Counted from the stretch's first letter, positions 51,119 through 60,745 are shown. The stretch: 64,000 nucleotides of DNA from Comamonadaceae bacterium CG12_big_fil_rev_8_21_14_0_65_59_15 (GCA_002786915.1 PCUV01000114.1:974-64973); one strand, 5' to 3'. Made by a program: numbers and translations. The notes: generated from the letters alone by a model not told the origin.

Positions 51119-53086
51119 ATGATTCCTGAAATTGGACATTTCGCGCTGATTCTGGCCATGCTGGTGGCGCTCACCATGGGCCTGCTCAGCATTGCTGGTG
51201 GCCAGCAAGGTCGCCCTGACTGGATGGCGTTGGCGCGCCCGGGTGCACAGGCGCTGTGGGTGTTGGTGGGTATTTCGTTCCTGTGTCTGGCCTGGTCGTT
51301 TTACTCCAACGATTTCTCGGTGCAATACGTCGCCCAGAACTCCAACAGCAAATTGCCCACCATCTATCGCTTTGCGGCCGTGTGGGGTGGCCATGAAGGT
51401 TCGCTGCTGCTGTGGTTGCTGATGTTATGTACCTGGATGATGGGCATCTCGCTTTTTTCACGCCAGTTGCCAGACGTGATGGTATCGCGCGTGCTGGGTG
51501 TGATGGCGCTGGTGGCGGTGGGTTTCCTGCTGTTCATGCTGATCACTTCCAGCCCGTTCAACCGCCTGGTGGATATTCCCGCCGACGGGCGTGACCTGAA
51601 TCCCTTGCTGCAAGACCCGGGGCTGGTGTTTCACCCCCCCATGCTCTACATGGGCTATGTGGGAATGTCGGTGCCGTTTGCCTTTTCAATCGCTGCCCTG
51701 CTCAACGGCCGTCTCGACGCCGCCTGGGCGCGCTGGACGCGCCCCTGGGCCACTGCCGCCTGGATCTGCCTGACCATTGGCATCGCCATGGGATCGTGGT
51801 GGGCCTATTACGAACTGGGCTGGGGCGGCTGGTGGTTCTGGGACCCGGTTGAAAACGCTTCTTTCCTGCCCTGGCTGGTAGGTACCGCGCTGATCCATTC
51901 GCTGGCGGTAACTGAAAAGCGTGGCTTGTTCCGCAACTGGACCATCATGCTGTCGCTGATCTGCTTTTCACTGAGCCTGCTGGGAACCTTCCTGGTGCGC
52001 TCGGGTGTGCTGACATCGGTGCACGCGTTCGCCTCTGACCCCAAACGCGGTGTGTTCATTTTGCTGTTCTTGGTGGTGGTGATCGGCAGCTCGCTGGTGC
52101 TGTTTGCCGCGCGCGCCGGCAAAGTGCGTTCTGGCGGCGCATTTCAACTGGTGTCACGCGAGACCTTTTTGCTGGTGAACAATGTGTTGCTCACCACGGC
52201 GGCGGCGGCCGTTTTGCTGGGTACCTTGTATCCGTTGATCATTGATGCCCTGAACCTGGGCAAACTCTCGGTAGGCCCGCCGTACTTCAACAGCGTGTTT
52301 GCCCCCATCATGATGCCGGTGCTGTTCTTCATGGTGGTGGGCTCGTTTGCCCGCTGGAAGAGCGACACCTTAGCAGGTCTTACCAAAAAACTCAGTCCGA
52401 TCGGCGTTGCCGCACTGGTGCTGGGCTGCGCTGCACCGTTCCTGGCCGGCTCCTGGTCACCGCTGGTGGCCCTGGGCCTGACGCTGGCTTTCTGGATCAT
52501 TCTGGCCTCTGTTGTGCAAATGACTCGCCAGATCAAGGACACCGTCAACTGGAAGTCCACCCCCATTGCCTACTGGGGCATGCACGTGGCACACATCGGC
52601 ATTGCGGTGTGTGTCATCGGCATCACCATGGTTAAAGGCTACGAAACTGAAAAAGACGTGCGCATGGCCATGGGCGACACGGTCGAGGTGGGTGGCTACA
52701 CGTTCAGGTTGCTCGGCATCGAGCAAAAGCGCGGGCCCAACTACAACGCCGATGTCGGTGTCGTCGAGCTCAGCAAGAACGGCAAAATCTTGCGCACACT
52801 ACACCCCGAAAAACGCGCTTATTTCTCATCGACCATGCCGATGACCGAAGCAGCTATCGACACCGGTATTACCGGTGACGTGTATGTGTCGCTGGGTGAG
52901 AAGTTGGACAACACCGACAAACCCGCCTGGGCGGTACGCGTGTACCACAAACCTTTTGTACCGTGGATCTGGGTAGGCTGCCTGTTCATGGCACTGGGCG
53001 GCAGCATGGCAGCGCTGGACAAGCGCTACCGCAAGAAGCTGGCGGCCAAACTGACCCATGCCGATCTCAAGGGTATGGCGGTATGA
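51119..53086 (+). CDS. ccmF: Cytochrome c heme ligase subunit CcmF
   Basis: CcmF holds heme b and attaches heme to apocytochrome with CcmH. 655 residues and many membrane helices. The WWD domain is ELGWGGWWFWDPVENASFLPWL. Conserved histidines are in VWGGHEGSLLLWLLML, DPGLVFHPPMLYMGYVG and IHSLAVTEKRG. The periplasmic C-terminal region (GDTVEVGGYTFRLLGIEQKRGPNY) is typical. It overlaps the following ccmG gene by 4 bases. Confidence 0.98.
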   Translation: MIPEIGHFALILAMLVALTMGLLSIAGGQQGRPDWMALARPGAQALWVLVGISFLCLAWSFYSNDFSVQYVAQNSNSKLPTIYRFAAVWGGHEGSLLLWLLMLCTWMMGISLFSRQLPDVMVSRVLGVMALVAVGFLLFMLITSSPFNRLVDIPADGRDLNPLLQDPGLVFHPPMLYMGYVGMSVPFAFSIAALLNGRLDAAWARWTRPWATAAWICLTIGIAMGSWWAYYELGWGGWWFWDPVENASFLPWLVGTALIHSLAVTEKRGLFRNWTIMLSLICFSLSLLGTFLVRSGVLTSVHAFASDPKRGVFILLFLVVVIGSSLVLFAARAGKVRSGGAFQLVSRETFLLVNNVLLTTAAAAVLLGTLYPLIIDALNLGKLSVGPPYFNSVFAPIMMPVLFFMVVGSFARWKSDTLAGLTKKLSPIGVAALVLGCAAPFLAGSWSPLVALGLTLAFWIILASVVQMTRQIKDTVNWKSTPIAYWGMHVAHIGIAVCVIGITMVKGYETEKDVRMAMGDTVEVGGYTFRLLGIEQKRGPNYNADVGVVELSKNGKILRTLHPEKRAYFSSTMPMTEAAIDTGITGDVYVSLGEKLDNTDKPAWAVRVYHKPFVPWIWVGCLFMALGGSMAALDKRYRKKLAAKLTHADLKGMAV

Positions 53087-53607
53087 AAAAGGCCTACATT
53101 CCGCTGGCTATCTTTGCCGTGCTGGTGGCGTTTCTGGGCATTGGCCTGACGCTCAACCCGCGTGAAATTCCCTCACCGCTGATCGGTAAACCAGCACCTG
53201 ACTTCACCGCGCCGGTGCTGGACAACCCGGCGTTGACAGTGACCAAGCAAGACATGCTGGGCAAGGTGTGGTTGCTTAACACCTGGGCATCGTGGTGTGT
53301 GGCTTGCCGCGAAGAACATCCCTTGCTGGTGGAATTTGCCAAGACCAAAACGATTCCGATCGTTGGACTGGACTACAAGGACAAGGACGCCGACGGTTTG
53401 AAATGGCTGGCGCGCTACGGCAACCCTTACGACGTGGCCATCGCCGACCGCGATGCCAAGATTGGCATCAACTTCGGCGTCTATGGTGTCCCGGAAAGCT
53501 TCCTGATCGACAAGGCCGGGATCATCCGCTACAAGCAGATTGGCCCCTTCACAGAAGAAGCAATCCGCGACAAACTGATCCCTCTGGTGCGGGAACTGCA
53601 AAAATGA
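53083..53607 (+). CDS. ccmG: Thiol:disulfide interchange protein CcmG (DsbE)
   Basis: Reduces the heme-binding CXXCH cysteines of apocytochromes. 174 residues with an uncleaved signal anchor (MKKAYIPLAIFAVLVAFLGIG). The thioredoxin active site is WASWCVACREEHPLLVEF, where CVAC replaces the more usual CPTC/CPSC, and GVPESFLIDKAGIIRYKQIGP is the CcmG acidic-loop and cis-Pro region. The ATG overlaps the ccmF stop. A CcdA-like protein is encoded far away at 13901 and may or may not serve it. Confidence 0.96.
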   Translation: MKKAYIPLAIFAVLVAFLGIGLTLNPREIPSPLIGKPAPDFTAPVLDNPALTVTKQDMLGKVWLLNTWASWCVACREEHPLLVEFAKTKTIPIVGLDYKDKDADGLKWLARYGNPYDVAIADRDAKIGINFGVYGVPESFLIDKAGIIRYKQIGPFTEEAIRDKLIPLVRELQK

Positions 53608-54074
53608 AATTCTGGCTCACTCTTTTTTTGTGCTGGCAAGCGATCAGCTTTTCGCACGCCGCTGAAGCACCTGCACTGGCTGATGACCCGGTGGTGGAAC
53701 AGCGCCTGATCGCCATCGCTGAAGATTTGCGTTGCCTGGTTTGTCAAAATGAGTCACTGGCAGGATCGCGTGCAGACCTGGCCAACGACTTGCGCCGCGA
53801 AGTGCGCGAGCTCATCAAATCGGGCAAGTCCGACGCTGAAATCAAGGACTTTCTGGTCAGCCGTTATGGTGACTTTGTGTTGTACAAGCCACCCGTTAAA
53901 CCCACCACTTGGCTACTGTGGTTCGGCCCGCTGCTGCTGCTGCTGGGCGCCATCTGGCTATTGATCAGAACCATCCGGCAAACGCAAGCCGGTAGCAAAA
54001 ATCCCGAAGTCCTTGATCCCGCCCAACGCGCCAAGGCCCAAGCCCTTCTTCAAGAGACTGACTCCCAAAAATGA
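53604..54074 (+). CDS. ccmH: Cytochrome c-type biogenesis protein CcmH
   Basis: CcmH takes part in presenting apocytochrome to CcmF. 156 residues with a cleavable signal (MKFWLTLFLCWQAISFSHA). The redox motif is LRCLVCQNESLAGSRADLANDLRREVR (LRCxxCQNxS), the family hallmark. SRYGDFVLYKPPVKPTTWLLWFGPLLLLLGAIWLLI is the C-terminal periplasmic loop and membrane helix. It overlaps ccmG and ccmI by 4 bases each. Confidence 0.97.
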   Translation: MKFWLTLFLCWQAISFSHAAEAPALADDPVVEQRLIAIAEDLRCLVCQNESLAGSRADLANDLRREVRELIKSGKSDAEIKDFLVSRYGDFVLYKPPVKPTTWLLWFGPLLLLLGAIWLLIRTIRQTQAGSKNPEVLDPAQRAKAQALLQETDSQK

Positions 54075-55420
54075 ATGCTTTTATTGCCATCGCAGTGCTG
54101 ATGACACTGCTTGTGATTGCGTGGATAGCCTACGCCTTGCTTCGTACCCAAAAGGGTAACGGTGTTTCCAGCGAACGTCTGAATGCAGAAATCCACCGCG
54201 ACCAGCTCAAGGCACTTGAAAACGACCTGGCGCGCGGCGTCATCAGCCAGCAAGACTTTGAAACCACGCGCGACGAACTGCAACTGCGCCTGCTCGATGA
54301 CACCCAAAGTTATGAGGCAACCACCACAGCTGGGCGCGGTAGCTTCTGGACACCCAGGCGCACCAGTTTGGCCATCGCCGTGACCCTGCCTGTATTGGCG
54401 CTGGGTTTTTATTGGCAACTGGGCGCACCCGGGGCCATCAACCCGGTCGCTGCCAACCGCTTTGAAGACCCTCAAATCCGGCAAATGGTCGAATCTCTGG
54501 AGGCCAAACTCAAAGCCAACCCAAACAATCCAGAAGGATGGGCCATGCTGGCGCGCTCCTACAAGATCATGGGCCGTCTGGATGACGCAGAGCAAACCTT
54601 TCAAAAAGTGGGCGATGCAATCAACACCAACCCCGATCTGATGGTGGAGCTGGCAGACCTGATAGCCCTGAAAGCAAACAGTGAAATTGAAGGCAAGCCA
54701 CTGGAACTGGTTAACAAGGCTTTGCAAATCAACCCGAAGCACCCCATGGGCTTGATGATGTCGGGTGTGGCGGCCTATCGTCGCGCCGATTTCAAGATGG
54801 CTGTTGCTGAATGGGAAAAGTTACTCGCCATCCTGGAACCAGGCTCGCCTGACGCCCAGCAGGTGCAAGGCAATATTGACGACGCCCGCGCCCAAGCGGG
54901 AATGCCAGGTGCCGTAGCCAACAATCAAGCTGGAATGCTGCCCCCTGTCAGCGCTGAAGCCGCAGCAAACACCAGCCCCGAGATGGTCAACCAGATGGTT
55001 GATCGCCTTGCTGCGCGCCTGAAAGACAACCCGGGCGACCTGCCTGGCTGGGCACGTCTGGCACACGCCTACAAGGTACAGGGCCGCCTGCAGGACGCTT
55101 CACAGGCCTATGCTAAAACTGGCAAACTGCTTGATACCGATGCCGAAGTAATGCTGCAGTACGCTGACGTTTTGGCCATGCTGGCCAACAACAACCTCAG
55201 TGGAAAGCCATTCGATTTGATCCAGAAAGCGCTCAAGCTCGACCCAAAAAATGGCATGGCCTTGATGATGGCCGGGCAAGCATCATACAAGGCAGCTGAT
55301 TACAGAAAGGCTATCGGTTACTGGGAACGTGTGCTTGCGGTGCTCCCCCCCAACTCACCCGATGTGGCTCAGGTACAGGCAGAAATTGCCGACGCCAAGG
55401 CAAAAATTGGCCAGCCTTGA
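54071..55420 (+). CDS. ccmI: Cytochrome c biogenesis TPR protein CcmI
   Basis: CcmI binds apocytochrome C-termini and delivers them to the ligase. 449 residues. It has two membrane helices (MNAFIAIAVLMTLLVIAWIAYALL and LAIAVTLPVLALGFYW) enclosing a cytoplasmic segment with LEKDLARGVISQQDFE-like sequence. The periplasmic TPR part is internally duplicated: NPNNPEGWAMLARSYKIMGR (about residue 155) and NPGDLPGWARLAHAYKVQGR (about 318), each followed by DLxxAL-type repeats. It closes the ccm operon and is followed by a rho-independent terminator. Confidence 0.95.
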   Translation: MNAFIAIAVLMTLLVIAWIAYALLRTQKGNGVSSERLNAEIHRDQLKALENDLARGVISQQDFETTRDELQLRLLDDTQSYEATTTAGRGSFWTPRRTSLAIAVTLPVLALGFYWQLGAPGAINPVAANRFEDPQIRQMVESLEAKLKANPNNPEGWAMLARSYKIMGRLDDAEQTFQKVGDAINTNPDLMVELADLIALKANSEIEGKPLELVNKALQINPKHPMGLMMSGVAAYRRADFKMAVAEWEKLLAILEPGSPDAQQVQGNIDDARAQAGMPGAVANNQAGMLPPVSAEAAANTSPEMVNQMVDRLAARLKDNPGDLPGWARLAHAYKVQGRLQDASQAYAKTGKLLDTDAEVMLQYADVLAMLANNNLSGKPFDLIQKALKLDPKNGMALMMAGQASYKAADYRKAIGYWERVLAVLPPNSPDVAQVQAEIADAKAKIGQP

Positions 55421-55436
55421 ATTTTTACTACTCAAG

Positions 55437-55470
55437 CCAGACCCTAGGCTTCTTTGGTCTGGTTTTTTTT
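55437..55470 (+). terminator. Rho-independent terminator after ccmI
   Basis: CCAGACC (55437-55443) pairs with GGTCTGG (55456-55462) around a 12-nt loop and is followed by eight T. It lies 17 bases after the ccmI stop and ends the ccm operon. Confidence 0.93.
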
Positions 55471-55858
55471 GTCTAAATCACTTCTTTATAAACCTGTTGA
55501 TAATTTCTATGGAATGAGCTAGTTATCCACAGATTTTTTCACGATATCATGCTTATCCAGAAAACACGAACATGCCAAAGCCACTGCGTCCACAGTCGGT
55601 TACAGCAGCTAACTTATTGATTTAATAATAAAATAGTCACTTATCCCAGCTTTTCAGCCGAGCTTATCTACTACGACTATCTTTTAAAAATTTAAAAGAC
55701 AATAAAGAAGCCCGAACAACACATCCTCTGTCACCAATTTTTTTATTCTTGTGCACAAAGCAAAATTTGATCGGCAATCCCTTGTTTAGACTGTCCATCA
55801 AGTAAGATTTGCCTCTGGCGAACTGTCCGCTTCACCCTCATTTTGAACAAATCTCCAC
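55471..55858. other. AT-rich intergenic region with DnaA-box-like sites before minC
   Basis: Clearly AT-rich in a GC-rich genome and free of genes. It holds TTATCCACA (55523-55531, exact DnaA box), TTATCCAGA (55553-55561) and weaker TTATCCCAG (55641-55649) and TTATCTACT (55664-55672), all in the same orientation. A perfect palindrome TCTTTTAAA-AA-TTTAAAAGA lies at 55680-55699. The promoter of minCDE must also lie here. Origin-like appearance, but dnaA is not in the window. Confidence 0.6.
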
Positions 55859-56620
55859 GTGTCTGACTCCTTCGACATCAAAAGTGCGCAACTGCCTGCC
55901 ATGGCGCTTTTGCTCAAGTCTGCCAATGTAGTGACCGTGTGCAAGGAACTCTTGCTGACCTACGGTCCAGGAGGTGAAACGCCCGACTTTTTCGACCACG
56001 ACGCGTTGGTGGTTGATTGCTCCAGACTCAAAGGCGATGGTGCTTGCTTCAACCTGCAATTTTTGCAACAAACTTTAATCGAATGCCGCTTGCACCCCAT
56101 CGGTATCCGTGGCGCAAACGCTACGCTGTTGCAGCTGGCACAGCAACTTGGCTGGCTCCAGGTGTCAGACGAGCTGGTTCGGACCAAGTCATCTGTAGCA
56201 GTTAGACCACCTGCGCAGCGCACGGTAGAAGTCGTCAAGGAGGTGGTCCGTGAGGTTGTTCGTGAGGTTCCAGGGCCAACCACCCTAATCGTGGACAAAC
56301 CCGTGCGTTCGGGCCAGAAGATTTATGCCCGTGGCGGCGACCTGGTGTTGTTGGCGATGGTCAATCAAGGCGGTGAAGTCATTGCTGATGGCCATATTCA
56401 TGTGTACGCACCGCTGCGCGGCAAAGCCATGGCTGGGGCCAGTGGTAACACCCAGGCGCGTATTTTTTCGATCTGTTTGGAGCCTGAGCTGATTTCAATT
56501 GCAGGCGTTTACCGCACCAGTGAACATGCACTGCCAACATCCATTCAAGGTCAAGCGGCGCAGGTTCGCCTGAGTACAGACGGTCAGGAAAAGCTGCTGT
56601 TTGAAGCACTGGTTTCATAG
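55859..56620 (+). CDS. minC: Septum-site determining protein MinC
   Basis: MinC blocks FtsZ polymerisation away from midcell when recruited by MinD. 253 residues from GTG. The N-terminal FtsZ-inhibiting domain (AMALLLKSANVVTVCKELL, IGIRGANATLLQLAQQLGW) is followed by a linker with repeated VVREVV and the C-terminal beta-helix domain: PVRSGQKIYARGGDLVLLAMVNQGGEVIADGHIHVYAPLRGKAMAG, the MinD-binding part. It is followed by minD after 35 bases. Confidence 0.97.
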   Translation: MSDSFDIKSAQLPAMALLLKSANVVTVCKELLLTYGPGGETPDFFDHDALVVDCSRLKGDGACFNLQFLQQTLIECRLHPIGIRGANATLLQLAQQLGWLQVSDELVRTKSSVAVRPPAQRTVEVVKEVVREVVREVPGPTTLIVDKPVRSGQKIYARGGDLVLLAMVNQGGEVIADGHIHVYAPLRGKAMAGASGNTQARIFSICLEPELISIAGVYRTSEHALPTSIQGQAAQVRLSTDGQEKLLFEALVS

Positions 56621-56655
56621 TTTTCATTTTTTTTGATTCAAGGTAAACCATTTTC

Positions 56656-57471
56656 ATGACAAAAATTATCGTAGTGACCTCTGGTAAAGGTGGCGTTGGC
56701 AAGACCACCACCAGTGCCAGTTTTGCCACCGGCCTGGCGCTGCGCGGTCACAAGACCGCCGTGATTGACTTTGACGTGGGTCTGCGTAACCTCGACCTGA
56801 TCATGGGCTGCGAGCGCCGTGTGGTGTATGACCTGATTAACGTGATCCACAACGAGGCCAACCTGAATCAAGCCCTCATCAAGGACAAGCAGTGCGACAA
56901 CCTATTTGTGTTGGCTGCCTCGCAAACGCGCGACAAGGACGCGCTGACGCAGGACGGGGTTGAAAAGGTCTTGAACGACCTGGCAGCGATGGACTTTGAA
57001 TACATTGTTTGTGATTCGCCCGCCGGCATAGAAACCGGCGCCTTGATGGCGATGCATTTTGCCGACGAGGCGCTGGTGGTTACCAACCCAGAGGTGTCTT
57101 CGGTGCGTGACTCTGACCGCATTCTGGGTATTTTGGCGAGCAAGACCAAGCGTGCCATGCAGGGCCAGGATCCCGTCAAAGAACACTTGCTGATCACGCG
57201 TTACAACCCGTCGCGCGTCAACCAGGGGCAGATGTTGTCGTTGCAAGACATTCAGGATATTTTGCGTATCAAGCTCATTGGTGTTATTCCTGAGAGTGAG
57301 ACCGTATTGCAGGCCTCCAACCAGGGCGTGCCAGCGGTACACCTGCAAGGCAGCGACGTATCAGAAGCCTATAAAGACGTGGTGGACCGCTTTTTGGGCG
57401 AAGACAAACCGATGCGTTTTACCGAGCCGCCCAAGCAAGGTTTGTTCAAGCGGCTGTTCGGGGGAAAGTAA
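56656..57471 (+). CDS. minD: Septum-site determining ATPase MinD
   Basis: A membrane-binding ATPase that recruits MinC and oscillates with MinE. 271 residues. The deviant Walker A is [21 protein letters not shown], Walker A' [20 protein letters not shown], and Walker [17 protein letters not shown]. The amphipathic membrane-targeting helix at the C-terminus is [11 protein letters not shown]. It is 4 bases upstream of minE. Confidence 0.99.
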   Translation: MTKIIVVTSGKGGVGKTTTSASFATGLALRGHKTAVIDFDVGLRNLDLIMGCERRVVYDLINVIHNEANLNQALIKDKQCDNLFVLAASQTRDKDALTQDGVEKVLNDLAAMDFEYIVCDSPAGIETGALMAMHFADEALVVTNPEVSSVRDSDRILGILASKTKRAMQGQDPVKEHLLITRYNPSRVNQGQMLSLQDIQDILRIKLIGVIPESETVLQASNQGVPAVHLQGSDVSEAYKDVVDRFLGEDKPMRFTEPPKQGLFKRLFGGK

Positions 57472-57475
57472 CGCC

Positions 57476-57736
57476 ATGTCTTTCTTTTCATTTTTTCTGG
57501 GTGAGAAAAAAAAGACCGCCAGCCTGGCCAAGGAGCGTCTGCAAATCATCTTGGCGCACGAGCGCAGTGGGCGCAATCCGGCCGAGCCCGATTATCTGCC
57601 CGATCTACAGCGTGAGTTGATCGCCGTCATCAGTAAATACGTCAAGATCAATCCGCAGGACATCAAGGTGAATCTGGAACGCCAAGACAACCTTGAAGTG
57701 CTTGAGGTCAAGATCGAGTTGCCCGACGCGCGCTGA
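57476..57736 (+). CDS. minE: Cell-division topological factor MinE
   Basis: MinE stimulates MinD ATPase and sets the oscillation. 86 residues. The N-terminal anti-MinCD part ([25 protein letters not shown]) contains the membrane-targeting amphipathic helix. The C-terminal topological domain is [43 protein letters not shown]. It is the last gene of minCDE. Confidence 0.98.
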   Translation: MSFFSFFLGEKKKTASLAKERLQIILAHERSGRNPAEPDYLPDLQRELIAVISKYVKINPQDIKVNLERQDNLEVLEVKIELPDAR

Positions 57737-57815
57737 CGCGTGCTGACGCGCGCACTGCCGCAGTTCCAAGCATGTCAAATATGCGCTGTCACTATATTGA
57801 CCAAACGGCAAGCGT

Positions 57816-58553
57816 ATGAAGACCAAAAGACTCGACGCCATTGACGCCCTGCGCGGTGTGGCCATGCTCTGGATGACGTTTTTTCATCTGGTTTTTGATC
57901 TGCAGACGCTTGGCTTATGGCAGCAGGACTTTTACCGTGACCCGTTCTGGACCACACAGCGCACGCTTATCGTCAGCCTGTTTCTGGCCTGTGCCGGCAT
58001 GGGGCAGGCGGTGGCGCTGGTGCAGCAACAAAGCTGGGCCCGGTTTTGGCGGCGCTGGCTGCAAATAGCGGGTTGCGCGGCGCTGGTCAGCGTGGGCTCG
58101 TGGTGGATGTTTCCACGCAGCTGGATTTACTTCGGCGTGCTGCACGGTCTGCTGCTGCTGTTGCCTCTGGCGCGCTGGGCGGGGGGTTGGTCAACACCGC
58201 GCCTGGTGGTGCTGGGAGGCTTGGCAATTGCATCAAAATGGATAGCTGAATACGCTTTATCCAGCTGGGCCGGAGTTGATTTTGTTGCAATATTCAACGC
58301 ACCGGGCCTGAACATTTTCGGCTGGATCACACGCAAACCAGTCACCGAGGACTATGTACCGGTGTTCCCCTGGTTGGGTGTGGTGCTGTGGGGCGTGGTG
58401 GCGTACCGGGTGCTGCCATGGGCAAACTGCGGTTGGGCACCTCAAGGTCTGGCCCGATTGGGACGCTGGAGTTTGAGCTACTACATGCTGCACCAGCCGG
58501 TGCTGTTGGGGCTGTTGACGGCATGGGTTTGGCTGCGTCAGCAAGGAGCCTGA
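57816..58553 (+). CDS. DUF1624 / HGSNAT-catalytic-like membrane protein
   Basis: A 245-residue protein with about seven membrane helices. The N-terminal RLDAIDALRGVAMLWMTFFHLVFDL and LIVSLFLACAGM segments match the DUF1624/acyltransferase-3-like family, named for the catalytic domain of human heparan-alpha-glucosaminide acetyltransferase. IYFGVLHGLLLLLPLARW and FPWLGVVLWGVVAY occur later, and LSYYMLHQPVLLGLLTAW closes it. A dispersed repeat arm (58225-58268) lies within the gene. The activity in bacteria is unknown. Confidence 0.85.
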   Translation: MKTKRLDAIDALRGVAMLWMTFFHLVFDLQTLGLWQQDFYRDPFWTTQRTLIVSLFLACAGMGQAVALVQQQSWARFWRRWLQIAGCAALVSVGSWWMFPRSWIYFGVLHGLLLLLPLARWAGGWSTPRLVVLGGLAIASKWIAEYALSSWAGVDFVAIFNAPGLNIFGWITRKPVTEDYVPVFPWLGVVLWGVVAYRVLPWANCGWAPQGLARLGRWSLSYYMLHQPVLLGLLTAWVWLRQQGA

Positions 58554-58559
58554 TTTGAT

Positions 58560-60044
58560 TCACAGCCCCAACGTCTGCCAAACTTGTTCTACCCGGGCGG
58601 TGACCTCCGGACTCATGGTCAGCGGCCTACCCCATTCGCGCGTGGTCTCGCCAGACCATTTGTTGGTGGCATCCAGACCCATCTTGCTGCCCAGGCCGGC
58701 CACCGGTGAGGCAAAGTCCAGGTAATCAATCGGCGTGTTGTCGGCCAACAGCGTGTCGCGCGTCGGGTCCATGCGGGTGGTGATGGCCCAGATCACTTCC
58801 TGCCAGTTGCGCACATTCACGTCGTCATCGACCACCACAATGAACTTGGTGTACATGAACTGTCGCAAAAAGCTCCAGATGCCAAACATGATGCGCCGCG
58901 CGTGGCCGGGATAGGCTTTTTTGATGCTGACCACCGCCATGCGGTAACTGCAGCCCTCGGCGGGCAGGTAAAAGTCGGTGATCTCGGGGTATTGGCGCTG
59001 TAGCAGCGGCACAAACAGTTCGTTCAAGGCCAGCGCCAGCATGGCTGGCTCGTCCGGCGGCTTGCCGGTGTAGGTGGAGTGGTAAATAGGGTTGCGCCGT
59101 TGCGTGATGCGGTCGATGGTGAACACCGGAAACTCGGCAATTTCGTTGTAGTAACCGGTGTGGTCGCCAAACGGGCCTTCCAGGGCGTGCTCAAAACCGG
59201 TCTTGTGTGCGGCATCGGGCTGAATGTGGCCTTCGAGCACGATCTCGGCGAAGGCGGGCACACGCAGGTTGCTGCCCAGTGCCCGGGTCACCTCGGTGCG
59301 GCTGCCACGCAGCAGTCCGGCAAACTGGTATTCGCTCAAGCTGTCGGGCACTGGGGTGACCGCGCCCAGCATGGTGGCCGGGTCGGCGCCCAGCGCGACA
59401 CACACCGGGTAGGGTTGGCCGGGGTTTTGCGCGGCGTGGTCACGGAAATCGAGCGCGCCGCCACGGTGTGCCAGCCAACGCATGATGACCTGGTTTCGGC
59501 TGATGACTTGCTGGCGGTAGATGCCCAGGTTTTGCCGCGCCTTGTGCGGCCCCTGGGTGATGACCAGGCCCCAGGTGATGAGTGGCGCCACATCACCCGG
59601 CCAGCAGTGCTGAACGGGCAGTTTGGCCAAATCCACGTCTGCACCTTCCCACACCAGATCCTGGCACGGTGCACTGCTGAGTTCTTTGGGCGACATGCTC
59701 CACAGTGTTCTGACCAGACTGCGCATGCCGATAAATTCCTTGAAGCCCTTGGGCGCTTCGGGCTCTTTCAGACTGGCCAGCACATGGCCAAACTGGCGCA
59801 GTTCACTCACATCGCTGACACCCATGCCCAGCGCCACGCGGTGTGTGCTTCCAAACAGGTTGCCCAGCACCGGTATGCGGTGGCCGGTAGGGTGCTCAAA
59901 CAGCAAGGCCGGCCCAGCGGCGCGCAGCGAGCGGTCGCAGAGTGCGGTCATTTCCAGGTGGGGCGAAACCTGCGCCTGCACGCGCTTGAGCTCGCCCAAT
60001 TGTTCAAGCTGGGTGATGAAGTCTCTCAGGTCCCGGTAGGCCAC
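58560..60044 (-). CDS. ubiD: 4-hydroxy-3-polyprenylbenzoate decarboxylase UbiD
   Basis: Decarboxylates the prenylated ring intermediate in ubiquinone synthesis using prenylated FMN supplied by UbiX. 494 residues. Family signatures: [21 protein letters not shown] at the N-terminus, [39 protein letters not shown], the ERR-type catalytic segment region around [11 protein letters not shown], and [26 protein letters not shown]. It is in a leftward string with ubiX, ubiT, ubiV and ubiU. Confidence 0.98.
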   Translation of the reverse strand: MAYRDLRDFITQLEQLGELKRVQAQVSPHLEMTALCDRSLRAAGPALLFEHPTGHRIPVLGNLFGSTHRVALGMGVSDVSELRQFGHVLASLKEPEAPKGFKEFIGMRSLVRTLWSMSPKELSSAPCQDLVWEGADVDLAKLPVQHCWPGDVAPLITWGLVITQGPHKARQNLGIYRQQVISRNQVIMRWLAHRGGALDFRDHAAQNPGQPYPVCVALGADPATMLGAVTPVPDSLSEYQFAGLLRGSRTEVTRALGSNLRVPAFAEIVLEGHIQPDAAHKTGFEHALEGPFGDHTGYYNEIAEFPVFTIDRITQRRNPIYHSTYTGKPPDEPAMLALALNELFVPLLQRQYPEITDFYLPAEGCSYRMAVVSIKKAYPGHARRIMFGIWSFLRQFMYTKFIVVVDDDVNVRNWQEVIWAITTRMDPTRDTLLADNTPIDYLDFASPVAGLGSKMGLDATNKWSGETTREWGRPLTMSPEVTARVEQVWQTLGL

Positions 60045-60094
60045 GGTGTTTTCTCTCAGAGTGAGTGAGTTAATTGGGGTCAGTTAATTGGAGT

Positions 60095-60117
60095 TAATTG
60101 GGGTCTGACCCCAATTA
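60095..60117. repeat. Perfect GGGGTC palindrome between ubiX and ubiD
   Basis: TAATTGGGGTC (60095-60105), one central T, then GACCCCAATTA (60107-60117): a perfect 23-bp palindrome. Its right end includes the ubiX stop codon. Partial copies of TTAATTGG(G) are at 60070-60094. It is of the same type as the elements at 21898-21976 and 22852-22895. Confidence 0.85.
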
Positions 60118-60741
60118 TTTGAGACCACCCCAGCGTGGCGCATCGGGTTGCGGCAAGCCCAGCAGGTCGATGACGCGGCTGACGCTGTGATCCACCAGCT
60201 CGGTAATGGTCTGCGGGCGTTGGTAGAACGCGGGCACCGGCGGAAAAATGATGCCACCCATCTCGGTCACACTGGTCATGTTGCGCAGGTGCGCCAGGTT
60301 CAGCGGGCTTTCACGCACCATCAAAATCAAGCGGCGGCGCTCCTTGAGCATCACATCGGCGGCGCGTGTGATCAGGTTGTCTGACAGACCCTGCGCGACA
60401 GCGGCCAGGGTGCGCATGGAGCACGGCGCAATCACCATGCCGTCGCATTGGAACGAGCCGCTGGCAATGGCCGCACCCACGTCGTGCACCGGATAGACCC
60501 TATCGGCCAGCGCCTCAATTTCCTTGCGGGGTGTATCGAGCTCTTGCTGCACATTGCGCCAGCCCGCATCCGACACCACCAGGTGCGTTTGCACACCGTC
60601 TATGGCGCGCAGCATGTGCAGCAGGCGCACCCCATAGACGGCACCACTGGCGCCTGCGATGGCAACAGCAAAGCGCTTTAAGTGTGCCTGTGGGAGCGAC
60701 TTGGATGCCGGGTCGTGGCCCGGCATGACAACACTTTCCAT
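60115..60741 (-). CDS. ubiX: Flavin prenyltransferase UbiX
   Basis: Makes prenylated FMN, the cofactor of UbiD. 208 residues. AVAIAGASGAVYGVRLLHML is the FMN-binding N-terminus, ASGSFQCDGMVIAPCSMRTLAAVAQGLSDNLITRAADVMLKERRRLILMVRESPLNLAHLRNM the central signature (MVIAPCSM, the prenyl-site region), and GGIIFPPVPAFYQRPQTI near the end. The first 15 residues are not conserved and an internal start is possible. Ends in the palindrome before ubiD. Confidence 0.97.
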   Translation of the reverse strand: MESVVMPGHDPASKSLPQAHLKRFAVAIAGASGAVYGVRLLHMLRAIDGVQTHLVVSDAGWRNVQQELDTPRKEIEALADRVYPVHDVGAAIASGSFQCDGMVIAPCSMRTLAAVAQGLSDNLITRAADVMLKERRRLILMVRESPLNLAHLRNMTSVTEMGGIIFPPVPAFYQRPQTITELVDHSVSRVIDLLGLPQPDAPRWGGLK

Positions 60742-60745
60742 CGCG

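Noticed and set aside
57725-57757. GCTGACGCG repeats after minE as a terminator
   Set aside because: They are short direct repeats without a stable stem plus T-run.
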